A stretch of 64,000 nt of DNA, from assembly GCF_006175995.1 (NCBI RefSeq), contig NZ_VDMB01000006.1, forward strand, positions 35,521-99,520, in the 5' to 3' direction. The DNA is from Desulfobotulus mexicanus. GTDB lineage: Bacteria; Desulfobacterota; Desulfobacteria; Desulfobacterales; ASO4-4. Below, piece after piece: positions 17,550 to 26,532 of this stretch (position 1 is its first letter; each line of letters begins with the position of its first letter). The notes below the pieces were generated by a model. That model was not told the DNA's origin. It saw only the letters and a program-made list of their open reading frames with translations, and made no database searches. Both the position numbers and the translations under genes were made by a program.

Positions 17550-17996
17550 TTACTGCAGTTTAAGTTCTTCCGGCTGCTGCGCCGCATGGGGATGCGTCGG
17601 ACCGGCATATACATGCAATTTCTTACGGAGCGTACGGCCCAGACTGTTTTTGGGCAGCATACCCCGGACAGCAAAACGCAGAAGATCTTCAGGTCGTTTT
17701 TCCCGAAGCTTTTCTGCGGTTATGGATTTGAGATTACCCGTATAGCCGCTGTGACGGTAATAGGTCTTATCTGCCCATTTTCTACCCGTCAGACGGACCT
17801 TTTCAATGTTCACAACCACAATGGAATCCCCAGTATCCACATGGGGAGTATAAAGGGGATTGTGCTTCCCACGGATGCGGGCCGCCACCAGAGATGCCAG
17901 ACGACCAAGGACCATATCCTCTGCGTCAATGACCCACCACTTTCCCTGGTTGTCTTCTTTTTTTGCACTGTAGGTATATTTTTTCACCGCTGTCAC
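17550..17996 (-). CDS. rplM: 50S ribosomal protein L13
   Basis: An early-assembly large-subunit protein. The 148-residue sequence contains WWVIDAEDMVLGRLAS, the KVRLTGRKWADKTYYRHSGY segment and RGMLPKNSLGR, all characteristic of L13. It is the first gene of the rplM-rpsI operon. A possible promoter (TTGACG 18046-18041, TATAGG 18025-18020) lies upstream, but its 15-base spacing is poor. A GCAGG/CCTGC hairpin with seven T (about 18125-18148, minus strand) lies further upstream and is of unclear use. Confidence 0.98.
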   Translation of the reverse strand: MTAVKKYTYSAKKEDNQGKWWVIDAEDMVLGRLASLVAARIRGKHNPLYTPHVDTGDSIVVVNIEKVRLTGRKWADKTYYRHSGYTGNLKSITAEKLREKRPEDLLRFAVRGMLPKNSLGRTLRKKLHVYAGPTHPHAAQQPEELKLQ

Positions 17997-18188
17997 TCCC
18001 GATTAAAATAACAAAATTTCCTATACATTTTAAGGAATTCCGTCAATGGAAAAAACCATTTATCTTCGGAAACGGGGCAATCCAAAGATTGACGAAAGAC
18101 CCGTGCCCGGTTAAACAGGCACATAAAAAAAGCAGGTCACCGGCCTGCCCATAACTGCTGTATTAACCCGATTCACGGAGAGCATCTT

Positions 18189-18791
18189 TTGGAAAATGAC
18201 CTCGAAATCGAAGTGAAATTCTATATATCAGAGCCTTTGGAGTTCCGCAACCGGATTCTTTCAAAAAATTCCATCTCCCAAGGCAGGGCCTTTGAAAAAA
18301 ATATTCTTCTGGATACACCGGATCTGCAATTAAGAAAAAAAGGGGTGCTGCTGCGTCTGAGACAGACTGACACCTGTACCCTAACCGTCAAAAGCACTCC
18401 CCGTATAAGACAGGATGGAGAATTCAAAGTGCTCAGGGAAACAGAAACCAGCATTGGAGATTTTGATAACGCAGAAAAAGCCTTTACAACCCTAGGCTTT
18501 ACACACAAAACAATCTATGAAAAATTCAGGGAAACCTTTCTGCTCCAACAGGTGGAAATCTGTCTGGACGAACTGCCCTTTGGTTTTTTTGTAGAACTCG
18601 AAGGGGAAAAAACAGCCATCCGGGAAGCTGCAGACATCCTGGGACTTCAATGGGATCAGCGTATTACCCTCAGCTATCGCGCCCTTTTTGAAAGTCTGGC
18701 TCAGCACCACGGATACAACTTTTCTGATATTACCTTTGCCGCCTTTGCCAATGCAGATGCAGATATCAATGCAATTCTCAATGGCCCATAA
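18189..18791 (+). CDS. CYTH-domain protein (class IV adenylate cyclase / triphosphatase family)
   Basis: A 200-residue protein with the signature ExExK in LEIEVKFY at the N-terminus, then charged strands (KGVLLRLRQT, CTLTVKSTP, KVLRETET, VEICLDEL, FVELEG) that line a triphosphate tunnel in CYTH enzymes. Members hydrolyse thiamine triphosphate or inorganic triphosphate or make cyclic AMP; the substrate cannot be told from sequence. The start is TTG 18189 with GGAG about 12 bases before. It is a single gene, convergent with the bactofilin operon. Confidence 0.85.
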   Translation: MENDLEIEVKFYISEPLEFRNRILSKNSISQGRAFEKNILLDTPDLQLRKKGVLLRLRQTDTCTLTVKSTPRIRQDGEFKVLRETETSIGDFDNAEKAFTTLGFTHKTIYEKFRETFLLQQVEICLDELPFGFFVELEGEKTAIREAADILGLQWDQRITLSYRALFESLAQHHGYNFSDITFAAFANADADINAILNGP

Positions 18792-18934
18792 GCATTCAGC
18801 ATATTTTATTTCAACTTCCAATAACTGCCTGACAGATGCACAGACACCTTACAACAGCACAAAGATGCTGCAATTACAGCATTGGAATTTCAAAATAAAT
18901 TGCGCTGAATACTTACGTAAAAAGGAGAAACAGT

Positions 18935-19498
18935 TCAAAGAACCTGTCGGATTTTATCGTCTTTCTCCTTAGGCTTATCTTCCTGCATCTTTCCATGCTT
19001 GTTTTCCTTTGGCTTTTCTTCCAGCAACCCTCTCTCATCTTTTCTTTCCCGGGTACAGGTCACTTCGGCATTAAGAATGCCTCCGCTCTCCACCACAAGA
19101 TCCTTGCAGGTCACAGTCCCGGCACATTTACCCGTGGCAAGGATCACCACCCGCTCCCGGGCCTGAATATTTCCTTCGAAAATACCACCAATGGTCAACT
19201 CTTCCACGGTGGCATCACAATAAACCCTTCCCTCTTCAGCAATAACAACGCTTGCTCCGGCGATGGTACCCTTCACCATCCCTTTAATCACCAGCCGTCC
19301 CTTTGCATTGAGAACGCCTTCCACCCGAAGGTCACTGTCAATAATTGATAAATTTTTTACCTTGCCCACCTGTATTCTCCTTTGATTCCCGGCTGAAAGG
19401 GAGGGCACCAAGGCCCCGGAAACAGAGCTGGCCCCTTCTCCATCCTTCTGGTCCCGGGCCATATTCTTAACAAACAAACGATGCCACATCTCTTTCAT
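18935..19498 (-). CDS. Bactofilin-family cytoskeletal protein
   Basis: A polymer-forming protein of 187 aa. A disordered N-terminal region of about 55 residues is followed by a beta-helix bactofilin domain (about 55-145) with the repeating pattern DLRVEGVLNAKGRLVIKG, GTIAGASVVIAEEG and ATVEELTIGGIFEGN. The C-terminal tail of about 40 residues is rich in Lys and Glu. The start is ATG 19498 because AGGAGGG lies 5 bases upstream. Bactofilins form filaments without nucleotide and recruit cell-wall enzymes; CcmA of Helicobacter is the model. It is the last gene of an operon with Csd4- and Csd6-like genes. Confidence 0.93.
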   Translation of the reverse strand: MKEMWHRLFVKNMARDQKDGEGASSVSGALVPSLSAGNQRRIQVGKVKNLSIIDSDLRVEGVLNAKGRLVIKGMVKGTIAGASVVIAEEGRVYCDATVEELTIGGIFEGNIQARERVVILATGKCAGTVTCKDLVVESGGILNAEVTCTRERKDERGLLEEKPKENKHGKMQEDKPKEKDDKIRQVL

Positions 19499-19611
19499 GG
19501 TGCCCTCCTCATCGTCCTGCAGCAAATTCTGACATGGCAGAATCCGGTACAAGGGCGACCAGATACAAAAAGATTTCCGTTGACCGTTCTTGATCCATTA
19601 TAAACAGACCT

Positions 19612-21132
19612 TTAAGGATCTACAGCATCCTGTCCGGAAACAGCTCCTGTAACCAGACGAATCCTGAAGCCACCAATTCTTTCTCCCTTAAGTGAAGTCT
19701 CCACCGGATAAATTTTCCCCCCGTGACCTTCGGAGTAGCGAATCCAGAGATCCTTTGCCGTGTCAATGGGATACCCCCGGTCCTCCCCTGTATTCACATC
19801 TACATCCGGCGGCACAAAACCCTTAAAATTCACCACAAGGTCCACAGGATCAATAACACCGGATTCAACCTTAACAATTTCAAAAACAGCGCCATGGGGC
19901 ACATCCAGAAGGCTGCCATCTTCGATCCACATCAGGTCTCTGTTTATACGGACCTGATAATAAAGGCCTTCTCCTTCGGGCTTACTGACGGCATAATCCG
20001 GCTTAACTTTTTTTTCTACGGGCAAAACAGCCACTGAACCACAGGGCTCGTGATCCTTAAAAACACGAATCCGTGCAGGCTTTTCAATCACAAGTGCTTC
20101 ACCCAAAAGGTTTTTACCCTCAAAACCGTCCATGCGTACGGAAAAACCCCTGGAATAATTTGCCGCGACATGGGAAACACGAATGACAGTCCCTAAGGGA
20201 ACCTCAAGAACCTCATTCTTACCCACCACAATGGGAGGTGAGCCTTCCATCTCAATAATCAGATAATCCAGTACCGGAGACTCCGTCCGCACATAAGGAT
20301 ATTCCGGAATAATATCAAGATATTCCATAAAGGCATTAATTGCATAAATATGGTGTTTTATTTTTTCTTCAAGCACAAGGGACTTGCTGGTCTCCACACC
20401 AAAGGCAGGAATACCATGCCGGGTCAAGGCATAAAAAGTTGCTGAACTCCGCTGTTCTTTGTGGGGTGAGTCCTCTTCAAGGGTTCGGTGGTTATTGAAA
20501 TGAAAATGATGCAGATCATTTGCAATCTGCAGGTTAATTTTATCCACAACAAACCCTGCGATGGAAGCAAGATCCAGAAGAGCCCCGTCTTTTCCAGGGT
20601 AAAGGGCAGCGTCGGCAATCAGAGACTGTCCATATCTCAAAGGATTCCGTTCCTGAGAAATCCACACCGGCGAATAAAAACCTGATCCGTCATGAAGATT
20701 TAAGAGAAGATCACTTTCTCCCATCAGAGCCTTTAGAATTTCCGCCACCCTGATCTCATAGGTATCCTGCCTCACTGCTTCTCCAAAACTGCGATTCATG
20801 TCCATATGTATCTGTCTGCGGTATTCCAGAATGGCAGAGAAGTTGGCCCTTGGAACAAGAATAAGATTGCCCTTTTCAAGGGCCATGTCCACATAATGGT
20901 CCGCAGCAAGAAAAGCTCCTGGCTCATCTCCCTGGATACCACCGATAACCATCAGGGTTTTTCCTTCTTTTTTCCCGCAGATACGGTAAACATCCAGAGG
21001 ATATTCCGTGTCTGCGAACCAGGTCCGCACCCCACAATTGGCAGCAGCAACCTGAACCCATAATACAAAAAGAAAGAACATACCAAAAAACAGACAATTA
21101 CGGATTATCGACAACTTCAAAGTCTTCAACAT
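19612..21132 (-). CDS. M99-family peptidoglycan carboxypeptidase (Csd4-like)
   Basis: A periplasmic zinc carboxypeptidase of 506 aa related to Helicobacter Csd4, which trims peptidoglycan tripeptide to dipeptide. A signal peptide or membrane helix spans about 10-31. The catalytic domain shows the atypical Gln ligand in IGGIQGDEPG (Gln67, Glu70), the His ligand in LLNLHDGSGFY (His147) and the catalytic Glu in FGVETSK (Glu246). The Gln in place of the usual His is the hallmark of Csd4. About 230 C-terminal residues form beta-rich repeats resembling those of Csd4. The start overlaps the upstream gene's 3' end by 35 bases. Confidence 0.9.
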   Translation of the reverse strand: MLKTLKLSIIRNCLFFGMFFLFVLWVQVAAANCGVRTWFADTEYPLDVYRICGKKEGKTLMVIGGIQGDEPGAFLAADHYVDMALEKGNLILVPRANFSAILEYRRQIHMDMNRSFGEAVRQDTYEIRVAEILKALMGESDLLLNLHDGSGFYSPVWISQERNPLRYGQSLIADAALYPGKDGALLDLASIAGFVVDKINLQIANDLHHFHFNNHRTLEEDSPHKEQRSSATFYALTRHGIPAFGVETSKSLVLEEKIKHHIYAINAFMEYLDIIPEYPYVRTESPVLDYLIIEMEGSPPIVVGKNEVLEVPLGTVIRVSHVAANYSRGFSVRMDGFEGKNLLGEALVIEKPARIRVFKDHEPCGSVAVLPVEKKVKPDYAVSKPEGEGLYYQVRINRDLMWIEDGSLLDVPHGAVFEIVKVESGVIDPVDLVVNFKGFVPPDVDVNTGEDRGYPIDTAKDLWIRYSEGHGGKIYPVETSLKGERIGGFRIRLVTGAVSGQDAVDP

Positions 21133-21943
21133 GCATCAGTGCTCCGGCTTCATTAAATACAAAAATACGATTAGCCTGAAAGAGATCAGGGTCCAGATGC
21201 CCGAAACGCAAGCGGACGTCCTTAAAATTGCGGATGGAAAAAAACTGACCCCGCTTAGGATCCATGGGCCTTCCATTCTGCACTTCCATGGCAGGCGATG
21301 CAGGATAAAGGAAAGAGGGCTCCTTTGGTATCAGAACCGATACAATGTAGCCTGAAACAACGGCATCGTTACGGATATTCCGGATGTTAAAAGAAGCACC
21401 ATAGGTCTCACCCCGGATACCTGCCCGATAACTGTCAAGGGTCACCATGGGAAAGGCTATATCAACTTCGGGAACCGGAGGAGCGCCGGTTAGTTCCGGG
21501 GGCATTTTCTTCGGCTGTATAACTTCAGGAATCGATACCTCCCCTTGCTCCGAAACACCCCATACCTTAGACCAGCTGTCCTCTTCCCCAAAGTAGGTGT
21601 CAGGATTTTCCAGGGTAATTTCAAGGGAAGCCACCCTGGCCATCAATCGTTTATTTTCCCGTTGTAAAGCCTGTATTTCCTGCTCAAGCCCGCCATAAAA
21701 AGCATATTTATCACCAAAATCCCATTCCCATTTGAACAGATACAAGGCTCCGGAAATCATCAGCAGCATGAAAAAAACAAAGCCGACAGCCATGGCCAGC
21801 CCCCACCCAAGGTGCAGGCGCAGCACACGTCCCCGACTTCCCACCAGAAGAAAGCTCCACTTTTCCCGCGGCGAACTTTCCATGGATGGCAGTTTCGAAT
21901 GCTCGTTTTTCAACCTTCCCAAATCTCTCTGTAAATCTTCCAT
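21098..21943 (-). CDS. Bitopic membrane protein of the bactofilin/Csd operon
   Basis: No named family recognised. The 281 residues comprise a basic cytoplasmic tail of about 48 residues, one membrane helix at about 49-71 (GLAMAVGFVFFMLLMISGALYLF), a coiled coil at about 80-110, a Pro/Glu-rich linker and a periplasmic beta domain from about 165. GAGG lies before ATG 21943. It overlaps the Csd6-like gene by 34 bases and the Csd4-like gene by 35, so the three are coupled. The architecture fits a linker between a cytoplasmic bactofilin and periplasmic wall enzymes, like Csd5 or Csd7 in Helicobacter, but I see no SH3 domain. Confidence 0.75.
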   Translation of the reverse strand: MEDLQRDLGRLKNEHSKLPSMESSPREKWSFLLVGSRGRVLRLHLGWGLAMAVGFVFFMLLMISGALYLFKWEWDFGDKYAFYGGLEQEIQALQRENKRLMARVASLEITLENPDTYFGEEDSWSKVWGVSEQGEVSIPEVIQPKKMPPELTGAPPVPEVDIAFPMVTLDSYRAGIRGETYGASFNIRNIRNDAVVSGYIVSVLIPKEPSFLYPASPAMEVQNGRPMDPKRGQFFSIRNFKDVRLRFGHLDPDLFQANRIFVFNEAGALMHVEDFEVVDNP

Positions 21944-23217
21944 CGCCCGTCCTCACGTATCAGGTCAAGCCGCTTACGGCCCCGGGTTTCAAAACCACTG
22001 GACTCGTACTTCTGTACAAAACGTACTTCCGCCCTTCCTGCTCCCCGCATGCGGATATCCAGAGGCCCTTCCCGTTTTACACGGATATAATCATACTGGC
22101 GGTTCAAGCCATCCTTATATCGAAGCCATGCCCGTCGATTCCGGCCCTGAGAACGGAAACCTTCTGCATAGAACGCACCATAAGGTTCTATTTTCTGGCT
22201 GGACCAGGCCGTAAGCCAGTCATCCACCATGCTTGCAATAAGAACCTCTGCATTCCAGTCCTTCCCAAAAGAGCTCAGGCCTGCCATTAAAGGGTCACCC
22301 ACAGGTATGAACGATTCGGGGGCTGCCAACCAGGGATCCCCGACTATCTTCATATCACCCCTTGAATCCGGCTCCAGATAAAGAAGCCTTGTCCCAAGAT
22401 TTTTACTTGTTTCTCCTGCCTTTACAAAAAGATCAAATATTCCCGTAACCCGGTTATCCACACGGAAAAGATCCAGCTTCTGAACAGAAAAAGTAAAATC
22501 CATGCTCTGAGCTTCAAGCTCTTCCCTTAACAGCATCCAGTCAGGCCACCAGGAAATATCCGGGAGAAAATCTACAGAATACACAGAAAGATAGGCATGG
22601 TAGGATTCTCCTCTGAGCGCATTTTTCCAGTCATGAATCAGCTTCTTTAAATTTTCAGCTTCCTTTTCCTGTGGATATGCCCCATGGAAACCAAGATTTT
22701 CGACGATAATCATGGGAGTCCTGAGAAGCCTTATGTCCCTTTTCATGGCATCCAGGTTATGGTTTTCAAGGGCCACACAGCCATTGCTGTCCATGGGTCG
22801 CAGGGCTTTATTGGTTCCATGGAGCCAAATGGCATTGCCGGTTCTGCCTTCCCTCTGATCCATAAAATTTGGATAATCAATGGGAAAGGCACCTGTTCCA
22901 TAAATCGGAGCCAGAAAGCGCTCTTCATACTCAGTCAGAAAAAAATAAACCCCTTCCGGAGTTTTTCTGTCCCCTTCAAGACGTTTATCCCCTGCAGCCT
23001 CACCGGTGGAGCATGGAAAGTTGTGCCTTGAATAAAGAAGATCATTTTCATCTTTACCATACACCCACAACCGCTGTGTCGCCTTTTCTACCACAACAGC
23101 CGTAAAGGGACGTGACTCTGTATAGATAAAAACATCCGGAACCTGTGCATGAACAAAAAAATTTACTGCAAAAAAAACGGAGCATAATCCCAGAAAAAAC
23201 ACCTTCACGTACCGCAT
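21910..23217 (-). CDS. YkuD-type L,D-transpeptidase/carboxypeptidase with NTF2-like domain (Csd6-like)
   Basis: A 435-residue exported protein. A signal peptide covers about 1-24 from ATG 23217; the frame is open to 23325, but this start gives a clean signal sequence. The YkuD domain (about 35-190) has the active-site His in IWLHGTNKALRP (His133) and Cys in MDSNGCVAL (Cys147). The C-terminal part (about 320-435) looks like an NTF2-like fold (DDWLTAWSSQKIEPYGAFYAEGF). This combination is that of Helicobacter Csd6, a peptidoglycan L,D-carboxypeptidase needed for helical shape. It is the first gene of the shape operon. Confidence 0.87.
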   Translation of the reverse strand: MRYVKVFFLGLCSVFFAVNFFVHAQVPDVFIYTESRPFTAVVVEKATQRLWVYGKDENDLLYSRHNFPCSTGEAAGDKRLEGDRKTPEGVYFFLTEYEERFLAPIYGTGAFPIDYPNFMDQREGRTGNAIWLHGTNKALRPMDSNGCVALENHNLDAMKRDIRLLRTPMIIVENLGFHGAYPQEKEAENLKKLIHDWKNALRGESYHAYLSVYSVDFLPDISWWPDWMLLREELEAQSMDFTFSVQKLDLFRVDNRVTGIFDLFVKAGETSKNLGTRLLYLEPDSRGDMKIVGDPWLAAPESFIPVGDPLMAGLSSFGKDWNAEVLIASMVDDWLTAWSSQKIEPYGAFYAEGFRSQGRNRRAWLRYKDGLNRQYDYIRVKREGPLDIRMRGAGRAEVRFVQKYESSGFETRGRKRLDLIREDGRWKIYREIWEG

Positions 23218-23343
23218 AGAATATATGTTTCCCCACCACCTATGGTATTTATTCCAAGTCATGGGCACAAAACCCTGACACCTCACCGATAACAACTTCC
23301 GTCTTACATCAAACCAGTGCGACATTGTTTAAAAAACGTAACT

Positions 23344-23401
23344 GTTCAGCACAGTTTCTTTTAAAACTCCAAGGCTGTTTGCAAGTGACGTTACAATAGT
23401 T
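23344..23401 (+). repeat. Dispersed intergenic repeat, copy C
   Basis: Bases 23373-23401 match 11512-11540 with about four mismatches in 29, and 23345-23360 resemble 11445-11460, with a shorter stretch between. It lacks the CCGGCACTCAAG arms. It fills the short gap between the ruvB 3' end and the Csd6-like gene. Confidence 0.55.
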
Positions 23402-23416
23402 AGTGCCTGTGCATCT

Positions 23417-24457
23417 TTAACAGGGTTCGCCAAGCCCTAGATGAGCATAGGCTGGAGCCCCCAGACGTCGCCCCGCAGATGTCCGGATCACAAATCCTGT
23501 CTTGAGCAGATAAGGTTCCACTACATCCACCAGCGTATCACTTTCTTCCTGCAAAGTTGCAGCAATGGCTTCAATCCCCACGGGACCTCCGGCATAAAAA
23601 TCCAGTATGGTCCGCAGATAGCGCCGGTCCAGAGGCGTCAGTCCCATGGCATCAATTCCTTCCAGAGCCAGGGCCTCATGCACCGTGACGGCACGAATTT
23701 TACCATCTCCACGAACCTCGGCATAATCCCGTACCCGCTTCAGAAGACGGTTAACAATCCGTGGCGTCCCACGACTGCGTTTTGCCAGCATTTCAGCACC
23801 TTCACGAAGTACCGGAATTCCCAGAAGAGTTGCAGAGCGCAGGGCAATACGTACCAGATCCGCTTCATTATAAAAATCAAGGCTTCTGAAAATTCCAAAC
23901 CGATCCCGCAAGGGAGCAGACAGAAGGCCCACCCTTGTGGTTGCCCCCACCAGAACAAATCGGTTCAGGCGGTATCTGTGACTACGCGCATGCACACCCT
24001 TGTCAAAGACAAAATCTATGGCAAAATCTTCCATGGCAGAATAAAGAAACTCTTCCACAGTCCTTGGCAGCCTGTGTATTTCATCAATGAAAAGAAGGTC
24101 TCCATCGGCAAGATGGGTAAGAATTCCCACAAGGTCTCCGGCCTTTTCCAGGGCAGGTCCCGAAGTAAGGGTCAGGCGTCCAGCCATCTCATTGGCAATA
24201 ATATGGGCAAGGGTTGTTTTTCCAAGGCCGGGGGGCCCATGCAAAAGAACATGTTCCAGGGGTTCTCCCCTTTTTTGGGCCGCAGTAATGGCAATTTCAA
24301 GGGTTTCTACGGTTTCAGACTGACCTACATATTCCTGAAGACGGGTTGGACGCAGGGAAAGATGTGCTTCCATCTCTTCTTCGGGTTTTTCTTCCGGACT
24401 CATCACACCCCGAACGCCAGATGAATACAGAAGGGGGGAACCGGATTCATCTGCCAT
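23417..24457 (-). CDS. ruvB: Holliday junction branch migration DNA helicase RuvB
   Basis: The AAA+ motor that drives branch migration with RuvA. The 346-residue protein has Walker [13 protein letters not shown], Walker [11 protein letters not shown], sensor 1 VGATTR and a C-terminal winged helix with [16 protein letters not shown] slightly longer N-terminus than usual precedes the [13 protein letters not shown] segment. It overlaps ruvA by 11 bases and is the last gene of the tol-ruv cluster. Confidence 0.97.
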   Translation of the reverse strand: MADESGSPLLYSSGVRGVMSPEEKPEEEMEAHLSLRPTRLQEYVGQSETVETLEIAITAAQKRGEPLEHVLLHGPPGLGKTTLAHIIANEMAGRLTLTSGPALEKAGDLVGILTHLADGDLLFIDEIHRLPRTVEEFLYSAMEDFAIDFVFDKGVHARSHRYRLNRFVLVGATTRVGLLSAPLRDRFGIFRSLDFYNEADLVRIALRSATLLGIPVLREGAEMLAKRSRGTPRIVNRLLKRVRDYAEVRGDGKIRAVTVHEALALEGIDAMGLTPLDRRYLRTILDFYAGGPVGIEAIAATLQEESDTLVDVVEPYLLKTGFVIRTSAGRRLGAPAYAHLGLGEPC

Positions 24458-25094
24458 TACTGCCTCCCGGCATATTGCCCCTAAGAATTTCTTCCAGCAG
24501 ATCCTCAGGGCTGCTTATCTCAGGGCAACGCTTCAAAGCCGAATGAATCAGTTTCTCCGCTTCCATGGCTTTATAACCCAGCTGATCCGTCATCACATGA
24601 ATTACAACTGGAATCAGATCCTTTGCGTAAACCTCTGAAGCAGCGACTGTTTTATCCTCTTTGGTAACAGCAAAATCGAGAAAACGTTCCGCCTTTCCCC
24701 CCAATGTTGCGACAATTTTCTGGGCTGTTCGTTTTCCAATACCCTTAAGGGTAGAAAGACCTTTTACATCTCCTGCTTCAATCAGACGGGCAATCTCTGA
24801 AACAGGTTGGGTAAAAGCCTTGGCAGCTTTAACTGGTCCTATGTCTTCCACAGTAAGAAACATCTGAAAGAACTCTTTTTCTTTTTCAGCATGAAAACCT
24901 ATAAGGACAGGACGGGGCTGGCGTTCTGTCTGATAATAGTAGACATGAAGAGCCAAGGGCGTACCTGCTTCCTTCTCCTTCAAGGCTTCCAGAACTACAG
25001 CCGGAAGAAATATTTCATACCCCACCTGCTGCACAAGCAAAAGAATACGATCTTCTTCCTTTTTAAAAAGGGTGCCTTCCAGATAGGCAATCAT
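24447..25094 (-). CDS. ruvA: Holliday junction branch migration protein RuvA
   Basis: Binds the four-way junction as a tetramer and loads RuvB. The 215 residues show the N-terminal OB fold (MIAYLEGTL...GYEIFLP), the two helix-hairpin-helix motifs ([15 protein letters not shown] and [15 protein letters not shown]) and the C-terminal RuvB-binding domain. GGAG lies before ATG 25094. Gene order ruvC-ruvA-ruvB is standard. Confidence 0.96.
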   Translation of the reverse strand: MIAYLEGTLFKKEEDRILLLVQQVGYEIFLPAVVLEALKEKEAGTPLALHVYYYQTERQPRPVLIGFHAEKEKEFFQMFLTVEDIGPVKAAKAFTQPVSEIARLIEAGDVKGLSTLKGIGKRTAQKIVATLGGKAERFLDFAVTKEDKTVAASEVYAKDLIPVVIHVMTDQLGYKAMEAEKLIHSALKRCPEISSPEDLLEEILRGNMPGGSNGR

Positions 25095-25121
25095 AGAACT
25101 CCAAATTATTTTTTCCCGTTA

Positions 25122-25598
25122 TCATGAAAAACGGAACAGGCCAATAAGGGCAAGGGCAAGAGCATCGGAAGCATGATCGGGACGAATGGCGCCTTCATGG
25201 CCCAGGGCATGACGCACAGCCCTTTCAAGTTGATTTTTAGAGGCACTGCCACTGCCAGTCAGCACCTTTTTAGCTTCCCGCACAGCCACCTCCCGCACCA
25301 GAACTCCCTGCTGACATCCAGCCAGCAGTAAAACCCCTGTCACCTTACCCAGCATAATACCGGAACGGGGATACTCCCTCAGGGAAAAAATATCTTCCAC
25401 AACCATCAGATCAGGTTTTTCTCCTGTCAAAAGTTCCGATACCTGCCCATAGATTTTATTCAGCCGCTCAGGAAGAGCTGCTTCCTTGGATGTTTCTATA
25501 CAGCCAAAGGAATAACTTGATATAGTGGTTCCCCTCCCCCGGACCAGACCGATGCCTGTCCTTGCAAGGCCAGGATCCAATCCCAGAATCGTTACCAT
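25122..25598 (-). CDS. ruvC: Holliday junction resolvase RuvC
   Basis: The endonuclease that resolves Holliday junctions. The 158-residue protein carries the acidic active site: Asp in ILGLDPGLARTG, Glu in LMVVEDIF and Asp in HASDALALAL. ATG 25598 lies one base after the TGA of cpoB, so translation is probably coupled. The frame extends further upstream but that part overlaps cpoB. Confidence 0.96.
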   Translation of the reverse strand: MVTILGLDPGLARTGIGLVRGRGTTISSYSFGCIETSKEAALPERLNKIYGQVSELLTGEKPDLMVVEDIFSLREYPRSGIMLGKVTGVLLLAGCQQGVLVREVAVREAKKVLTGSGSASKNQLERAVRHALGHEGAIRPDHASDALALALIGLFRFS

Positions 25599-25599
25599 C

Positions 25600-26463
25600 T
25601 CATAATTGCCGAAGCTTTCTCTGGGCAATAAGGGACTCACTGGAACCCGGATATTTACGAAGCAGTTCTTCCAGAATCAAACGTGCATTGGCCTTTTGTC
25701 CCAGCTTTTCAAAGGCAAAACCCTGCTTGAGAAGTGCCGAAGCCACCTTATTGCCTTTGGGATAATTATCAATGACTTTCTGGTATTCCAGAATTGCCTT
25801 TTCATACCAGTTTTCACGATAATAAATGTCACCTATCCAGAACTGTGCATTATCCGCCAGCTTTGCATCGGGAAAACGTGCCAGAATTTCATGAAATCCA
25901 TCACGGGCTTTTTCCAGCAGACCATTGTCAAAAGCCTGTTTTGCCTCAGCATAAAGGGTATCCAGATCCGCAGGTGCATCGGGTTTATCCCCTTTTTTTT
26001 CAACGATTGCAGCTTTTTTACCCTCCACAGCCTCCGCTGAAGATTCAAATCCCACATAATCTGCCATATGCTGCATCCGGCCGGAGAGGGTCATCAGGCT
26101 GTCCTTTAAAAAGGCAAGCTCCTCCGCAATAAGATTCCGTTTTTCCGTAACACCCTGCGTCCGGAAAGAGCTTTCTTCCATACTCCCCTGTAGTTCCTGA
26201 ATGGCAAGCCTCATATGATCCATTTCCGAACGCATACGGGCAAAGGAGGATCTAAGATCCTGCTCCTGAGCTGTCATCCTTGCTTCCAGCTCTCCCATGC
26301 GGCCAACAACATCATCCTCCATATGCAGCCTGGATTCACGATATTCTTCCATCTTCCGGATGCGGTCATCCATGTCGATCATCTCATGCCGTGTCGCACA
26401 ACCGACAAAAAATAAGGCCGCAGCAACAAAAATCCAGATACTGCACCCATTGGCTTTTATCAT
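25600..26463 (-). CDS. cpoB: Cell division coordinator CpoB (YbgF), Tol-Pal associated
   Basis: A periplasmic protein that links peptidoglycan synthesis with outer membrane constriction through TolA. The 287 residues begin with a signal sequence that has a lipobox-like FFVGC near residue 21, suggesting a lipoprotein form, unlike soluble E. coli CpoB. A coiled coil covers about 30-130 and three tetratricopeptide repeats cover about 165-285 (AKQAFDNGLLEKARDGF, AQFWIGDIYYRENWYEKAI, ALLKQGFAFEKLGQKANA). It follows pal by about 70 bases. Confidence 0.93.
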   Translation of the reverse strand: MIKANGCSIWIFVAAALFFVGCATRHEMIDMDDRIRKMEEYRESRLHMEDDVVGRMGELEARMTAQEQDLRSSFARMRSEMDHMRLAIQELQGSMEESSFRTQGVTEKRNLIAEELAFLKDSLMTLSGRMQHMADYVGFESSAEAVEGKKAAIVEKKGDKPDAPADLDTLYAEAKQAFDNGLLEKARDGFHEILARFPDAKLADNAQFWIGDIYYRENWYEKAILEYQKVIDNYPKGNKVASALLKQGFAFEKLGQKANARLILEELLRKYPGSSESLIAQRKLRQL

Positions 26464-26532
26464 AGATTTTTCCCCAAAAAAACATCCGGAGCTACCCTGT
26501 CAGGGATAGCCCGGATGCCTGAGAGTCATGCT

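Noticed and set aside
18125-18148. Minus-strand terminator-like hairpin (GCAGG/CCTGC then T7) upstream of rplM as an L13 leader attenuator
   Set aside because: The only promoter-like sequence for rplM lies downstream of it, so it would not be in the rplM leader; it may be a chance hairpin or stop antisense transcripts.
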